From JAAEKA01 sp049299095 (lineage in GTDB: Bacteria; Chloroflexota; Anaerolineae; JAAEKA01): a stretch of DNA of 64,000 bases. Below are positions 56,274-64,000 of this stretch, piece after piece. Below the pieces are notes generated by a model, which saw nothing but the letters and a program-made list of their open reading frames with translations, was not told where the DNA came from and searched no databases. Location: the NCBI GenBank assembly GCA_049299095.1, contig JBAQWV010000154.1:7294-71293 (forward strand). The letters are read 5' to 3'. A program made the position numbers and the translations under genes. Every line of letters starts with the position of its first letter. Position 1 is the stretch's first letter.

Positions 56274-58739
56274 TCATGGACTGAGTACCAGCCGCTGCTG
56301 CGCGTTGCGATCCACTGCCTGACGGCTGAACGGCAGCGGCAGCATCAGGCCGTTGCGCCACAGTGAAATCTGATCGGCGTAGTTGGGGCTGGCCACATGG
56401 CCAGACTGCCCCCCCGGCACCACAATCTGACAGCGGTCCCAGTCGCTCAAATCAGCGATAAAGCGCACGGCGTCCACCACCTTGACCGGTTCAAACGGAA
56501 AGACCGGCTTACCCGAAGCGCGCAGCAGCGTGTCCTGGTCGCCGTCCATCGGGTACGGCCCGCGGTTGAAAAGCCAGTTGAAGGGCTTGACCGAACCGAC
56601 CGGATGCGCGAAATGCACCTTGTTCAGCCGTCCCCACGTCCAGGTTTCGATATCCTCGCCCAACTGCTGATCAAGCTGCTTGAGCGCAATGCGCAGCGCG
56701 CGGTGCAGTAATTCAATCTTGGGCCGCGGAATGCCGGTTTCGGGATCGCGCAGCCAGTACGCGTCCCCCTTGCCATCCAGAATATCGAGCAGCCGCACAA
56801 TGCTGCGCCCATGATACGGCCCCACATCGCCCATCGGCGTTGGATCGAGGCCGATGTAAGCGTCGGCCAGCTCGCCCAGATGCCGGTCAAACATTTCATG
56901 CAGCGCCATCAGGCGGGTGGTTTCGTACACACTGGCCGCCACGCTGTCAGCCGACATGCGATAATCCCAGCCGCGCAGCAACTCCAGCGCGCGGGCTTCG
57001 CGCGTGTTGGTCGGTTGGATCGGGAGCAGGTGACGCACAAACCGCTTGGCCTGTGCGCTATAGGTGTCGCGTTGCATCGTGGTGAAATCGGCAATGGTCA
57101 CTTTCTGTCGGCTTTGCAACAGCTCCACCAGCCGCGTGGCGCGGCTGGGATTCTCCAGATCCGTGCTAAGGAAGTGCGGATACGTCGGGTCCACCACCTG
57201 ATTATTGGCCGCGCCCAGCCAGCCGTCCGCCGGATCGAAAGCTTGCGGCAATTCCTCCAGACTGAGGAAGCGCGTCCATTCGTATTCGCCCGCCCAGCCT
57301 GGCACTGGCGCAATCCCATAACCCTGCGCTCGCACCGGCATCCAGCCCGCTTGCAGATAGCCAATATGCCCATCCACATCCGCGTAGACAAAGTTATGCG
57401 CCGGTGCAGCCCAGCTAGCCAGCGCCGCGCGGAATTCCTGCCAGTTGTTCGCCCGGCCATAGCCCAGGATCGCGCCCAGCATGTCCGCCTGATCCAGCGC
57501 CACCCAGCGCAGCGCCATCGGCTGCGTCTCGCCCATCAAGTCATGCACCAGCGGGCCATGCTGCGTGGCGCGCGTAGTGACCACCACCGGCTCGCTGCGC
57601 CCCTTCACCTGGATCACTTCCTGCACCACTTGCACCGGCAGCCAGTCGCCATTGAACTCGTATTCGTCAGGGTTCTGGGGATTTAGGCGTTCGATAAACA
57701 AATCCTGCGCATCTTGCCAAGCTGTGGTCAGTCCCCACGCACACTGACGGTTGTGTCCAACCACCACGCCGGGCGCGCCGGGGAAGGAAGTGCCCGCCAC
57801 ATGATAGCGTCCCCCCTCCAGATGCACCTGATACCACAGCGCGGGCATCGCCACCGACATGTGTGTGTCGTTCGCCAGCAGCGGTTTGCCGGAATGGGTG
57901 CGCTCGCCATTCACCACCCATTGGTTGCTCGCGCCTGGGTTCAGCGAAATAATACCGGACAGCGGCGCCGCGGGTGCGGGTCGCACGGTCGTGCTGCCCA
58001 ACAAATCCTGCACCAGTTGCAACGCCTCGCGCACCGCCGGGCTGCCCCAGCCGTTGGGCGGCGCAGCAGCAGACTGGCCGGAGCCGCTGACGATGGTCGG
58101 ATTATCCGCCGGATAAGCCGGTTCGAGGTCTGCGGCCAACTCTGCGCCCAACTTGACAGCCAGTCGTGCGCGCAGCAGCTCGCTGGCCCAATTGCCACTC
58201 AACACCAGCGCCATAAACTTCGCCCAGTAGAGGCTGTCCACCGGTCGCCAGGGTTGTGGCTCGAAGCGCAGCAGGGTAAATTCCAGCGACCAGCGGCCCT
58301 GCTGGCTGCGCATGTACGCATTGACGCCCGCCGCGTAGGCTGCCAACGTGGCCTGCGTTTCCGGCGGCAGCGCGTGCGCTTCGTCCTCAGCGGCGCGGTT
58401 CAGGCCGAGCGTGCGCACAAAGCGGTCCATTTCCAATGTGGCCTCACCCAGCACCTCGGACAGACGCCCCGCGCCAAGGCGGCGCTGCAACTCCATCTGC
58501 CACAGACGGTCTTGCGCGTGCGCAAAGCCTTGCGCGTAGAACAAATCATCTTCGTTTTCCGCGTAGATGTGCGGCACGCCCCAGCGGTCACGTACAATTT
58601 CGACCGGACTATGCAAACCGGTGACGCGGGTTGCGCCGTGGGTCTGTGGCAGGAAACGGCGCAAGAACGCGCGCACGGTTACGGCTGCGCCGCCAAGCAA
58701 CGCAGCTAGGGTTGCCAGGAAAAGCAAAAATTTCTTCAT
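56274..58739 (-). CDS. Penicillin acylase family (S45) N-terminal-nucleophile hydrolase
   Basis: An 821-residue protein with a signal peptide or anchor (KKFLLFLATLAALLGGAAVTVRAF). The alpha-subunit region has VEIVRDRWGVPHIYA and FAHAQDRLWQMELQRR. The self-cleavage point and nucleophile Ser lie in LNPGASNQWVVNG, followed by HSGKPLLANDTHM, with Asn/Arg positions typical of the family. Family members hydrolyse penicillins or acyl-homoserine lactones; here the substrate is not deducible. It is translated 8 bp upstream of the SanA-like gene. Confidence 0.93.
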   Translation of the reverse strand: MKKFLLFLATLAALLGGAAVTVRAFLRRFLPQTHGATRVTGLHSPVEIVRDRWGVPHIYAENEDDLFYAQGFAHAQDRLWQMELQRRLGAGRLSEVLGEATLEMDRFVRTLGLNRAAEDEAHALPPETQATLAAYAAGVNAYMRSQQGRWSLEFTLLRFEPQPWRPVDSLYWAKFMALVLSGNWASELLRARLAVKLGAELAADLEPAYPADNPTIVSGSGQSAAAPPNGWGSPAVREALQLVQDLLGSTTVRPAPAAPLSGIISLNPGASNQWVVNGERTHSGKPLLANDTHMSVAMPALWYQVHLEGGRYHVAGTSFPGAPGVVVGHNRQCAWGLTTAWQDAQDLFIERLNPQNPDEYEFNGDWLPVQVVQEVIQVKGRSEPVVVTTRATQHGPLVHDLMGETQPMALRWVALDQADMLGAILGYGRANNWQEFRAALASWAAPAHNFVYADVDGHIGYLQAGWMPVRAQGYGIAPVPGWAGEYEWTRFLSLEELPQAFDPADGWLGAANNQVVDPTYPHFLSTDLENPSRATRLVELLQSRQKVTIADFTTMQRDTYSAQAKRFVRHLLPIQPTNTREARALELLRGWDYRMSADSVAASVYETTRLMALHEMFDRHLGELADAYIGLDPTPMGDVGPYHGRSIVRLLDILDGKGDAYWLRDPETGIPRPKIELLHRALRIALKQLDQQLGEDIETWTWGRLNKVHFAHPVGSVKPFNWLFNRGPYPMDGDQDTLLRASGKPVFPFEPVKVVDAVRFIADLSDWDRCQIVVPGGQSGHVASPNYADQISLWRNGLMLPLPFSRQAVDRNAQQRLVLSP

Positions 58740-58748
58740 AGCGATTGC

Positions 58749-59168
58749 CTATTCTTCATCGTCTATCTGGCTGGGGAAGGCGACATCTACCACCTCGCCG
58801 TGAGTGTCTACCACCACGCGAAAGCCCATCATGCCCAGATAGGCAAGCGTTTCTGCGGGGATCGTCTGGCCGAGCGCCTGTTGCCAGTTTTTTAGCGATG
58901 AATCGATCATCGCCTTGGTGAACAGGTCTTCTTTCCCCATCATGCGCATCATTTCCACCACTGCCTGATCGCGGAACGGCTCCATCAGGTCGCGCAGTTG
59001 CTGCAACACCTGGCGGTCCACCTCGCGCGCGGCCACATGGCGGCGAAAGTCGTCGTCCAAGATTACGTAATGGGCTTCGCCGCCGATGTAAGCTACCTCG
59101 GCCGGCTGCCCCGCTTCATTAAAAACCAAACCAGGAAACATGGCATTGGTTTGGATGGCATCTGTCAT
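58749..59168 (-). CDS. Small conserved-looking protein of unknown function
   Basis: A 139-residue soluble protein (MTDAIQTNAMFPGLVFNEAGQPAEVAYIGG...). It has beta-rich N-terminal and helical middle parts (QLRDLMEPFRDQAVVEMMRM) with several Met and acidic residues, and an acidic C-terminus. I do not recognise a family. ATG 59168 has GAGGTG upstream. It precedes the penicillin acylase gene by 9 bp, under the promoter at 59254. Confidence 0.7.
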   Translation of the reverse strand: MTDAIQTNAMFPGLVFNEAGQPAEVAYIGGEAHYVILDDDFRRHVAAREVDRQVLQQLRDLMEPFRDQAVVEMMRMMGKEDLFTKAMIDSSLKNWQQALGQTIPAETLAYLGMMGFRVVVDTHGEVVDVAFPSQIDDEE

Positions 59169-59253
59169 AACACACCTCATTCAGCCTTCGGAAGTTTCTC
59201 GGATTTCCAAAGACGCTCAAACCCTGGCAGTCACGAAATATTCTCACAGCCAT

Positions 59254-59323
59254 AGAGTAGCACGCTTGCAGGCCCTCGTCAAAACTCTGTTCGTTTGACA
59301 AAACAAGCGGCTGCTGGCATGAT
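59254..59323. promoter_or_regulatory. Divergent promoters around 59.3 kb
   Basis: Minus strand: TTGACG (59282-59277), 17 bases, TGC-extended TACTCT (59259-59254), for the 139-residue protein and penicillin acylase operon. Plus strand: TTGACA (59295-59300), 17 bases, TGG-extended CATGAT (59318-59323), for the secreted protein gene. The two -35 boxes are only 12 bases apart. Confidence 0.7.
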
Positions 59324-59361
59324 GGGAACGCCAGCCGGTCTCACAACGTCCATGTGGGTGG

Positions 59362-59853
59362 ATGGCATTTGGAAAGGATTGTTGCGTGTTTGCGGTTTTT
59401 CTGGCCTTCAGCCTGTTGTTTAATCCCATCGCTCAAAGCGTTGATCCACCCTGGTACATGGCCGCGCGCCTGCCTGTGCGCGGGGAAGTGACTTTCTACG
59501 CGCCCGGCGTGATGGAAAGCACCTACCACACCCGCCTGGAGCGCGCCCAGGTTCCTTACTGCGACCGGCCAGCCTGCGTCGGATACATTGCCACGCTGCG
59601 TCCCGGCGATCTGGGGCGCAAAGTCTGGCTGCAAGTGCCGGGCCGCGCGGCAGAGGGGCCGTTTTTGGTAGTGGACTACGCGGCCATTGAGGACTTCGAA
59701 CGTTTGCGCACGCGCGGGCTGATCGCCGAAGTGGACAACGTCACCGCCCGCCGCTGGGGCATGCGCGGGCCGCTGTACAACGTGGTGATGACCTCGCAGC
59801 CACCCGCCACGCATCAATTGATCTTTCCACTGATTCTACGCAGCAAGCGTTAA
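59362..59853 (+). CDS. Secreted protein with a probable double-psi beta-barrel (RlpA/expansin-like) fold
   Basis: A 163-residue protein with a signal peptide (FAVFLAFSLLFNPIAQS). The mature part (VRGEVTFYAPGVME, CVGYIATLRPGDLGRKVWLQ, EGPFLVVDYAAIEDF) has the order of a double-psi beta-barrel: a GxxTxYxPG opening, a cysteine-bearing strand and a xVxDxA strand. The characteristic catalytic His/Asp pair of lytic RlpA proteins is not obvious. The role is probably envelope binding. The ATG at 59362 lacks a good ribosome site, but its promoter is strong. Confidence 0.68.
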   Translation: MAFGKDCCVFAVFLAFSLLFNPIAQSVDPPWYMAARLPVRGEVTFYAPGVMESTYHTRLERAQVPYCDRPACVGYIATLRPGDLGRKVWLQVPGRAAEGPFLVVDYAAIEDFERLRTRGLIAEVDNVTARRWGMRGPLYNVVMTSQPPATHQLIFPLILRSKR

Positions 59854-59880
59854 CTTGGTTGCGCGCCGCACCAATCCGTA

Positions 59881-59899
59881 CCCTGAGCTTGTCGAAGGG
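59881..59899. repeat. Widespread intergenic repeat CCCTTCGACAAGCTCAGGG
   Basis: CCCTGAGCTTGTCGAAGGG here is the common CCCTTCGACAAGCTCAGGG element, a short interspersed palindrome-like repeat found in many bacterial genomes. It lies between the secreted protein gene and radC. A 16-base relative occurs inside the first gene of the window (644-659), where it is translated as VSLSKG. Confidence 0.65.
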
Positions 59900-59963
59900 T
59901 GCAGACTGGGCCGAATACGATAAACCATCACGACAGACAGCCACCATCAAGGAGGGGATCCAG

Positions 59964-60674
59964 ATGGCAGAGCAAGATTTCGTTGACTATCACCCCATGA
60001 TCCGCGATCTGCCACAGGGTGAACGGCCGCGCGAACGACTGCTACACTACGGAGCCGGCGCACTCAGCACCGCCGAGTTGCTGGCGATCATTCTGCGCGT
60101 CGGTGCAAGCGGCGAAAATGTCATGCGCGTGGCCGAAAAGATGTTAGCGCGCCACGGTGGCCTGCCTGGCCTGGCGCAGGCCACCATCCATGAACTGTGC
60201 GAAGACAAAGGAGTAGGCGAGGCCAAGGCCATCCAGGTGAAAGCCGCGCTGGAACTGGGCCGCCGCCTGTTGGTGGCCGCACCCCACGAACGTCCCCAAG
60301 TGCGCGCGCCCGGCGACGCAGCCAATCTACTGCTGGCCGAAATGTCGCTGCTCATGCAGGAACATCTGCGCACAGTGCTGCTGGACACCCGCAACCGGGT
60401 CATCAGCATCCCCACGATCTATGTCGGCTCGCTGAACGCGGCCTCCATTCGCGTTGGCGAAGTCTTTCGCGAGGCGATCCGCAGCAACTGCGCCGCGCTG
60501 ATCGTTGTCCATAACCATCCCAGCGGCGACCCCACCCCCAGCCCGGAGGATGTGCAGGTGACACGCCTGTTGGTCGAAGCAGGCAGCCTGCTCAGTATTG
60601 ACGTTCTCGATCACCTCATCATCGGCCAGCAACGCTTTGTCAGCATGAAAGAGCGCGGGTTAGGTTTTCGTTAG
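59964..60674 (+). CDS. radC: RadC-family protein (JAMM/MPN fold)
   Basis: A 236-residue RadC protein. Residues about 1-85 hold a helix-hairpin-helix-like part (LSTAELLAIILRVG, DKGVGEAKAIQVKAALELG); the C-terminal part is the MPN/JAMM metalloprotease-like fold with HNHPSGDPTPSPED (two His and Asp for zinc) and a preceding glutamate. RadC was linked to DNA repair, although that role is disputed. The ATG at 59964 has AGGAGG upstream; the frame extends 35 codons earlier through the repeat and is not used. Confidence 0.95.
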   Translation: MAEQDFVDYHPMIRDLPQGERPRERLLHYGAGALSTAELLAIILRVGASGENVMRVAEKMLARHGGLPGLAQATIHELCEDKGVGEAKAIQVKAALELGRRLLVAAPHERPQVRAPGDAANLLLAEMSLLMQEHLRTVLLDTRNRVISIPTIYVGSLNAASIRVGEVFREAIRSNCAALIVVHNHPSGDPTPSPEDVQVTRLLVEAGSLLSIDVLDHLIIGQQRFVSMKERGLGFR

Positions 60675-60680
60675 CTGCAA

Positions 60681-60715
60681 TTGGTGGCGCGTAGCACTTG
60701 CGGTATACTGCCGCT
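60681..60715 (+). promoter_or_regulatory. Promoter placing the start point on the GTG (leaderless)
   Basis: TTGGTG (60681-60686), 17 bases, TATACT (60704-60709), and then six bases to the GTG at 60716. The start point is predicted at the GTG itself; no ribosome site precedes it. Confidence 0.7.
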
Positions 60716-62767
60716 GTGTCCACTCGACGTTTCTTCCGCTTTTTACCCCTCCGCGACCTGCTCGCGGTGCTATTAATAGTCCTTGTCGCGCTTATCTTGC
60801 GCGGCTGGCAACTGGGCAGTATTCCGCCTGGCCTCTTTGGCGATGAAGCTGTCAACGGCCTTGACGCGCTGGACCTGCTTGCCGGGCGGCCACAGCTCTT
60901 CTACACCGCCAACTATGGCCGCGAGGGGTTGGCGATGGCGTTCTTTGCCGTGAGCATCCGGCTCTTCGGCCCCACCGCGCTGGCCCTGCGCCTGCCGGCG
61001 GTCGCTGCGGGCGTTCTCACCGCCATGGCAACCTACTGGCTAGGCCGCGAGTTGCTTGCGCGCACGCGCTACCGCGGGACGCTGGTTGCGCTGCTGGCCG
61101 CGCTCTTCCTCGCCACGAATTTTTGGCATGTCTACACCAGCCGCTACGCCGAGCGGCTGATTTTCACTCCCTTGATGGCAACGCTGGCCTTTGCCGCCTT
61201 TTGGCGCGGGATCAATCGCGGCGGACCGCGCGCAGCATGGCGTTGGTTTCTACTGGCCGGGCTGTTTCTCGGCTTGAGCGTGCATTTCTACAGCATCAGC
61301 CGCCTGCTGCCGGTCTTCTTAGGGCTATACATTCTGGCCGACTTTGGCTATCGCTGGCTGACTGGCCGCGCAGCCCTGACGCACGCCCTGCTGTGCCGCC
61401 ACTTTTGGCCGTTGGTGGGGCTTTATGGCGTGGCGCTGCTGGTGTTTGCGCCGCTCGGCTGGTATTTTTTGAGCCATCCCGGCAGCTTCACGCAGCGCGC
61501 CGGGGTTGTTTCCGCGTTTAACCCACAGCTAAACGCAGGCAATCCGTGGCAATTAATCGCTCGCGCGGGTTGGGCCAACCTGATCCAGTTCTTCGTGCCG
61601 GGTGCTGGGGATGCCGAGGCCTTCTTCAACCTGCCGAGCCGCGCGGTGTTCGATCCGCTCACTGCGTTGCTCACCCTCGGCGGCATGGCGCTGTGTACCG
61701 GCTGGGTCGTTGCTGGCCTGCGCCGCCGCGCCGCGGTCAGCGAGCAAGGCGCTCGGCTGTTATTTCTCTGGCTCTGGTTCCCGATCATGTTAATTCCCGC
61801 GCTGTTGGCGGTGGATCGCTTCCCCGCGCTGCCGCGCGTGATGGGTGTCATCCCCGGCGTTTATTTCTTCCCCGCGCTGACGCTGGCCGAATTGGCGCGG
61901 CTGGGGGCGATCAGACAGCGTCGCTGGCTGGCCGCAGCCTTGATCGTTGCCGCTCTGCTGGTGCATGGCGGCCTGACATGGCGCGATTATTTCCAGCGTT
62001 GGGCCAACTCGCCCGTCACCTTTGAGGCGTTCGAGGGGGATGTAGCGGCCGCGGTAGACTGGGCTGCCGCACATCCCGACCGCGAGATCATGCTGGCCGC
62101 GGACATTTATCGCCACCCCACCTGGCTATTTTTACATGAACACGCGCCGCTGACCACTGTTTTTACCTATGTCAACCCTATGGTGCATTTCTTCGATGGC
62201 CGCACGGCCCTGCCGCTGCCAACCGCAGGGGCAACCACCACCTACCTGTTCACCACTAACGCCGGGCCGGATACGTTGCTGGCTACTGCACCCGGCTGGC
62301 CGGGCTTTGCCACCTGCAATGAGACAACCCGTGGCCTCATAGTCTGCCAACTCACTGGTGAGGGCAGCGCCCGCGACCAATTTCAACCGGTCATGCTATC
62401 GTTTGCCGGTGGCCTAACCTTGCGAGGCTACGCGCTGCGCCCGCTCGAGGATGGCCGCACCGCTTTGTACTTCCTCTGGCAGGTGGACGCCCCCCATGCC
62501 GGCTGGTATCGCGGGCTGCAAGTGCAAGTCGGCTGGCAACCGCTGGCCGGTGGTGGTCAACTGGCACAAAACAGTAGTGAATTGGCTTATCATCCCACCG
62601 AATGGGCGACCAACGGCACGGCGCTGTCGTGGATGACGTTGCCTGAGCTGCCTGCTGATGCGCAGGCCGTCACGCTGGCCATGCGTCTGGTGGACATCGG
62701 CACGGACATGCCGCTCGCGGCTGCCACAGCCGACGCCGACGGGTGGACGCAGTTGCCGCTGCCCTGA
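60716..62767 (+). CDS. ArnT/PMT-like (GT39 family) membrane glycosyltransferase
   Basis: A 683-residue protein with about 11-12 hydrophobic segments over residues 10-440. The first outer loop has PPGLFGDEAVNGLDALDLL, an acidic motif equivalent to the catalytic Asp/Glu of PMT/ArnT proteins, and YGREGLAMAF where relatives carry HPPL. The last 230 residues form a soluble outer domain including a beta-sandwich-like part (LRGYALRPLEDGRTALYFLW). It presumably moves a sugar from a polyprenyl-phosphate donor at the cell surface. The frame extends six codons upstream of the GTG at 60716, but the promoter would exclude those. Confidence 0.85.
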   Translation: MSTRRFFRFLPLRDLLAVLLIVLVALILRGWQLGSIPPGLFGDEAVNGLDALDLLAGRPQLFYTANYGREGLAMAFFAVSIRLFGPTALALRLPAVAAGVLTAMATYWLGRELLARTRYRGTLVALLAALFLATNFWHVYTSRYAERLIFTPLMATLAFAAFWRGINRGGPRAAWRWFLLAGLFLGLSVHFYSISRLLPVFLGLYILADFGYRWLTGRAALTHALLCRHFWPLVGLYGVALLVFAPLGWYFLSHPGSFTQRAGVVSAFNPQLNAGNPWQLIARAGWANLIQFFVPGAGDAEAFFNLPSRAVFDPLTALLTLGGMALCTGWVVAGLRRRAAVSEQGARLLFLWLWFPIMLIPALLAVDRFPALPRVMGVIPGVYFFPALTLAELARLGAIRQRRWLAAALIVAALLVHGGLTWRDYFQRWANSPVTFEAFEGDVAAAVDWAAAHPDREIMLAADIYRHPTWLFLHEHAPLTTVFTYVNPMVHFFDGRTALPLPTAGATTTYLFTTNAGPDTLLATAPGWPGFATCNETTRGLIVCQLTGEGSARDQFQPVMLSFAGGLTLRGYALRPLEDGRTALYFLWQVDAPHAGWYRGLQVQVGWQPLAGGGQLAQNSSELAYHPTEWATNGTALSWMTLPELPADAQAVTLAMRLVDIGTDMPLAAATADADGWTQLPLP

Positions 62768-62777
62768 TCCACTGCAT

Positions 62778-62813
62778 TTGCCCCACCCTTCTGACACGAC
62801 TATACTTTTGCCA
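62778..62813 (+). promoter_or_regulatory. Promoter placing the start point on the ATG (leaderless) for the last gene
   Basis: TTGCCC (62778-62783), 17 bases, TATACT (62801-62806), with seven bases to the ATG at 62814. The predicted start point coincides with the ATG, and no Shine-Dalgarno sequence is present. Confidence 0.68.
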
Positions 62814-64000
62814 ATGTCTTTCTCCACCCCGCGCACGCAACGTCTCTTTCTCGTGCTGTTGGTTGTCTACCTGCTGCTGGCCGCGGGCTATTCCGTGGTG
62901 ATGCCGCTCGGTGAGGCTCCCGACGAGGCCGATCATTACGCATACATCGCCTATCTGGGCCAAAATCGCAGCCTGCCCGTGGGGCCAACAGTGACACAAA
63001 GCAAGCATCCGCCGCTCTATCACGCCGCAGCCGCTCTGCTTACTACCTGGACCGGACTGGACTTCACCTTTTTACGCTCGAACCCCGATGCGTTGCCGCT
63101 GGGGCCAGACAAACCCCCTAACTTCTTCGTTCACACCACGTTGGAAGACTTCCCCTGGCGCGGGGGCGCGCTGGCGATGCACTTGGCGCGCTTTTTTTCC
63201 GTTGCGCTGGGGGCAATCACCCTCTGGGCCACCTATCGCCTGGGGCGGGCGGTCTTTCCCGACCAACCTGCCATTGCGCTGTGTGCCGCGGCCTTGCTGG
63301 CGGGGCTGCCGGGCTTTTTATTCATCAGCGGTGCCATAAACAACGACAACGCGGCTGGGGCCAGCGGTGCCGTGGCGCTCTGGCTGGCCGCGGAGACGGT
63401 CAACCGCGGGCTGAACTGGCGGCGCTCCGCAGCCATCGGCCTGATGTTGGGTTTGGGTTTGCTGTCCAAGGTGGGCACGCTGGCGCTTTGGCCGGTGGCC
63501 GCGCTGGCGGTGGGCGGGGTGTGGTGGCTGGCACGTCGCCAGCCATCGTCAACGGCGCGTGGCGCTGCGTTCACGACCGCCGCGGGGCATCTGTTGCTGA
63601 TCTACGGTCTCGGCCTGGCACTGGCTGCACCGTGGTTGTTGCGCAACTGGCGGCTGTACGGTGATCCTTTCGGCTGGGCACTGGTGCGCGCCACGGTGGA
63701 TCAGCGCGCCGGCCCGGTCAATCTCGACGTGGCGCTGTGGCTGTTGCGCGGCTTCCACTGGACGTTTTGGGGGCGGTTCGGTGGCGCGGGACAGGTCACC
63801 TTGCCCAACTGGCTGTTCATGGCGCTGGCTGCACTCTCTGTCGTTGCTTTTGTGGGCGCGGTTTACCATCTGCGCAGCCTGTGGCGCACCGCGCCGGGCG
63901 GCTTTGCCCCGCGTCAGGCGTTGCAACTGCTGCTGCTGACCGCCGCGCCCCTGCTGATGTTTATTTCGATTTTGCAATACAGCGGCATCGCCCTCGGTAC
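62814..64000 (+). CDS. PMT/ArnT-like membrane protein, C-terminus cut by window edge
   Basis: The frame is open from ATG 62814 to the last base (395 full codons). The N-terminus has a membrane segment, then APDEADHYAYIAYLG and SKHPPLYH, the acidic and HPPL motifs of polyprenyl-phosphate-sugar transferases, and about seven further hydrophobic segments. It is a more distant relative of the two other proteins of this type in the window. It may follow the previous gene in one cluster for surface glycan assembly, although a separate leaderless promoter is predicted. Confidence 0.83.
   Translation, partial: MSFSTPRTQRLFLVLLVVYLLLAAGYSVVMPLGEAPDEADHYAYIAYLGQNRSLPVGPTVTQSKHPPLYHAAAALLTTWTGLDFTFLRSNPDALPLGPDKPPNFFVHTTLEDFPWRGGALAMHLARFFSVALGAITLWATYRLGRAVFPDQPAIALCAAALLAGLPGFLFISGAINNDNAAGASGAVALWLAAETVNRGLNWRRSAAIGLMLGLGLLSKVGTLALWPVAALAVGGVWWLARRQPSSTARGAAFTTAAGHLLLIYGLGLALAAPWLLRNWRLYGDPFGWALVRATVDQRAGPVNLDVALWLLRGFHWTFWGRFGGAGQVTLPNWLFMALAALSVVAFVGAVYHLRSLWRTAPGGFAPRQALQLLLLTAAPLLMFISILQYSGIALG

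Noticed and set aside
1..64000. tRNA, rRNA or CRISPR sequences
   Set aside because: All gaps above 70 bases were read for a T-loop consensus, rRNA blocks and regularly spaced repeats; none was found.

Overview
The window looks like a chromosomal segment of a Chloroflexota bacterium, probably from an Anaerolineae/Caldilineae-type lineage. This rests on protein style only: Thr-Pro-Gln linkers after lipoprotein signal peptides, several ArnT/PMT-like (GT39) membrane proteins with extracellular C-terminal domains, an unusual permuted peptide-binding protein and a DUF2207 protein with a Ser/Arg tail. No rRNA or tRNA gene is present to confirm it. GC content is moderately high and most genes lie in short operons with 1-10 bp gaps or 4 bp overlaps. 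I found no CRISPR array, intact insertion sequence, phage gene or replication origin.

Layout. 1-7.2 kb, minus strand: a GT39-like protein cut by the window edge, an E1-like ThiF/MoeB enzyme, a secreted putative glycosidase carrying seven beta-sandwich repeats, and an NADP-binding oxidoreductase. 7.4-11.4 kb, minus: one operon of a small membrane protein, an XRE regulator, an ABC ATPase and two ABC-2 permeases, behind a near-consensus promoter containing inverted repeats. 11.8-17.1 kb: a DNA glycosylase fused to a MoaD/ThiS-like domain, MurJ, an M1 peptidase lipoprotein and an M20 amidohydrolase. 17.1-17.7 kb: repeat debris and a decayed sugar-permease pseudogene. 17.7-25.7 kb, minus: a Nudix protein and a mixed ABC import cluster, in which one binding protein fuses an amino-acid-type receptor to a circularly permuted peptide-type receptor, followed by two Dpp-type permeases, thiol peroxidase, one amino-acid-type permease and a single ATPase.

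26.0-34.9 kb, plus: a divergent Amt-family protein, an HtrA-like protease, a TVP38/DedA-like protein, peroxiredoxin Bcp, a KimA-like potassium transporter and a KdpD/KdpE-like two-component pair, the last three forming a plausible K+ homeostasis module. 35.0-36.3 kb: a cupin and an isochorismatase-like hydrolase. 36.3-43.0 kb, minus: esterase, Maf, a lipocalin-like secreted protein, an FMN reductase, an M23 peptidase and two CNNM/CorC-type proteins. 43.1-51.9 kb, plus: a Wzz-like protein, an acyl-CoA ligase, a tandem hotdog thioesterase, a receiver-like/DUF309 protein, a zinc dehydrogenase and a DUF2207 protein. 51.9-59.2 kb, minus: gamma-glutamyltransferase, a MoeA/PBP-like fusion, a SanA-like protein, penicillin acylase and a small unknown protein. 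59.4-64 kb, plus: a secreted unknown protein, RadC and two further GT39-like proteins, the last cut by the window edge.

The most promising observations are (i) the hybrid importer with a fused, permuted dual binding protein and only one ATPase, (ii) a ubiquitin-like MoaD/ThiS domain with an internal Gly-Gly joined to an alkyladenine DNA glycosylase, with an E1-like enzyme and a JAMM-motif RadC elsewhere in the window, (iii) several promoters whose predicted start point falls on the start codon (leaderless transcripts), and (iv) an Amt protein whose first pore histidine position is tyrosine. All functional statements are inferences from sequence; no database search was run.
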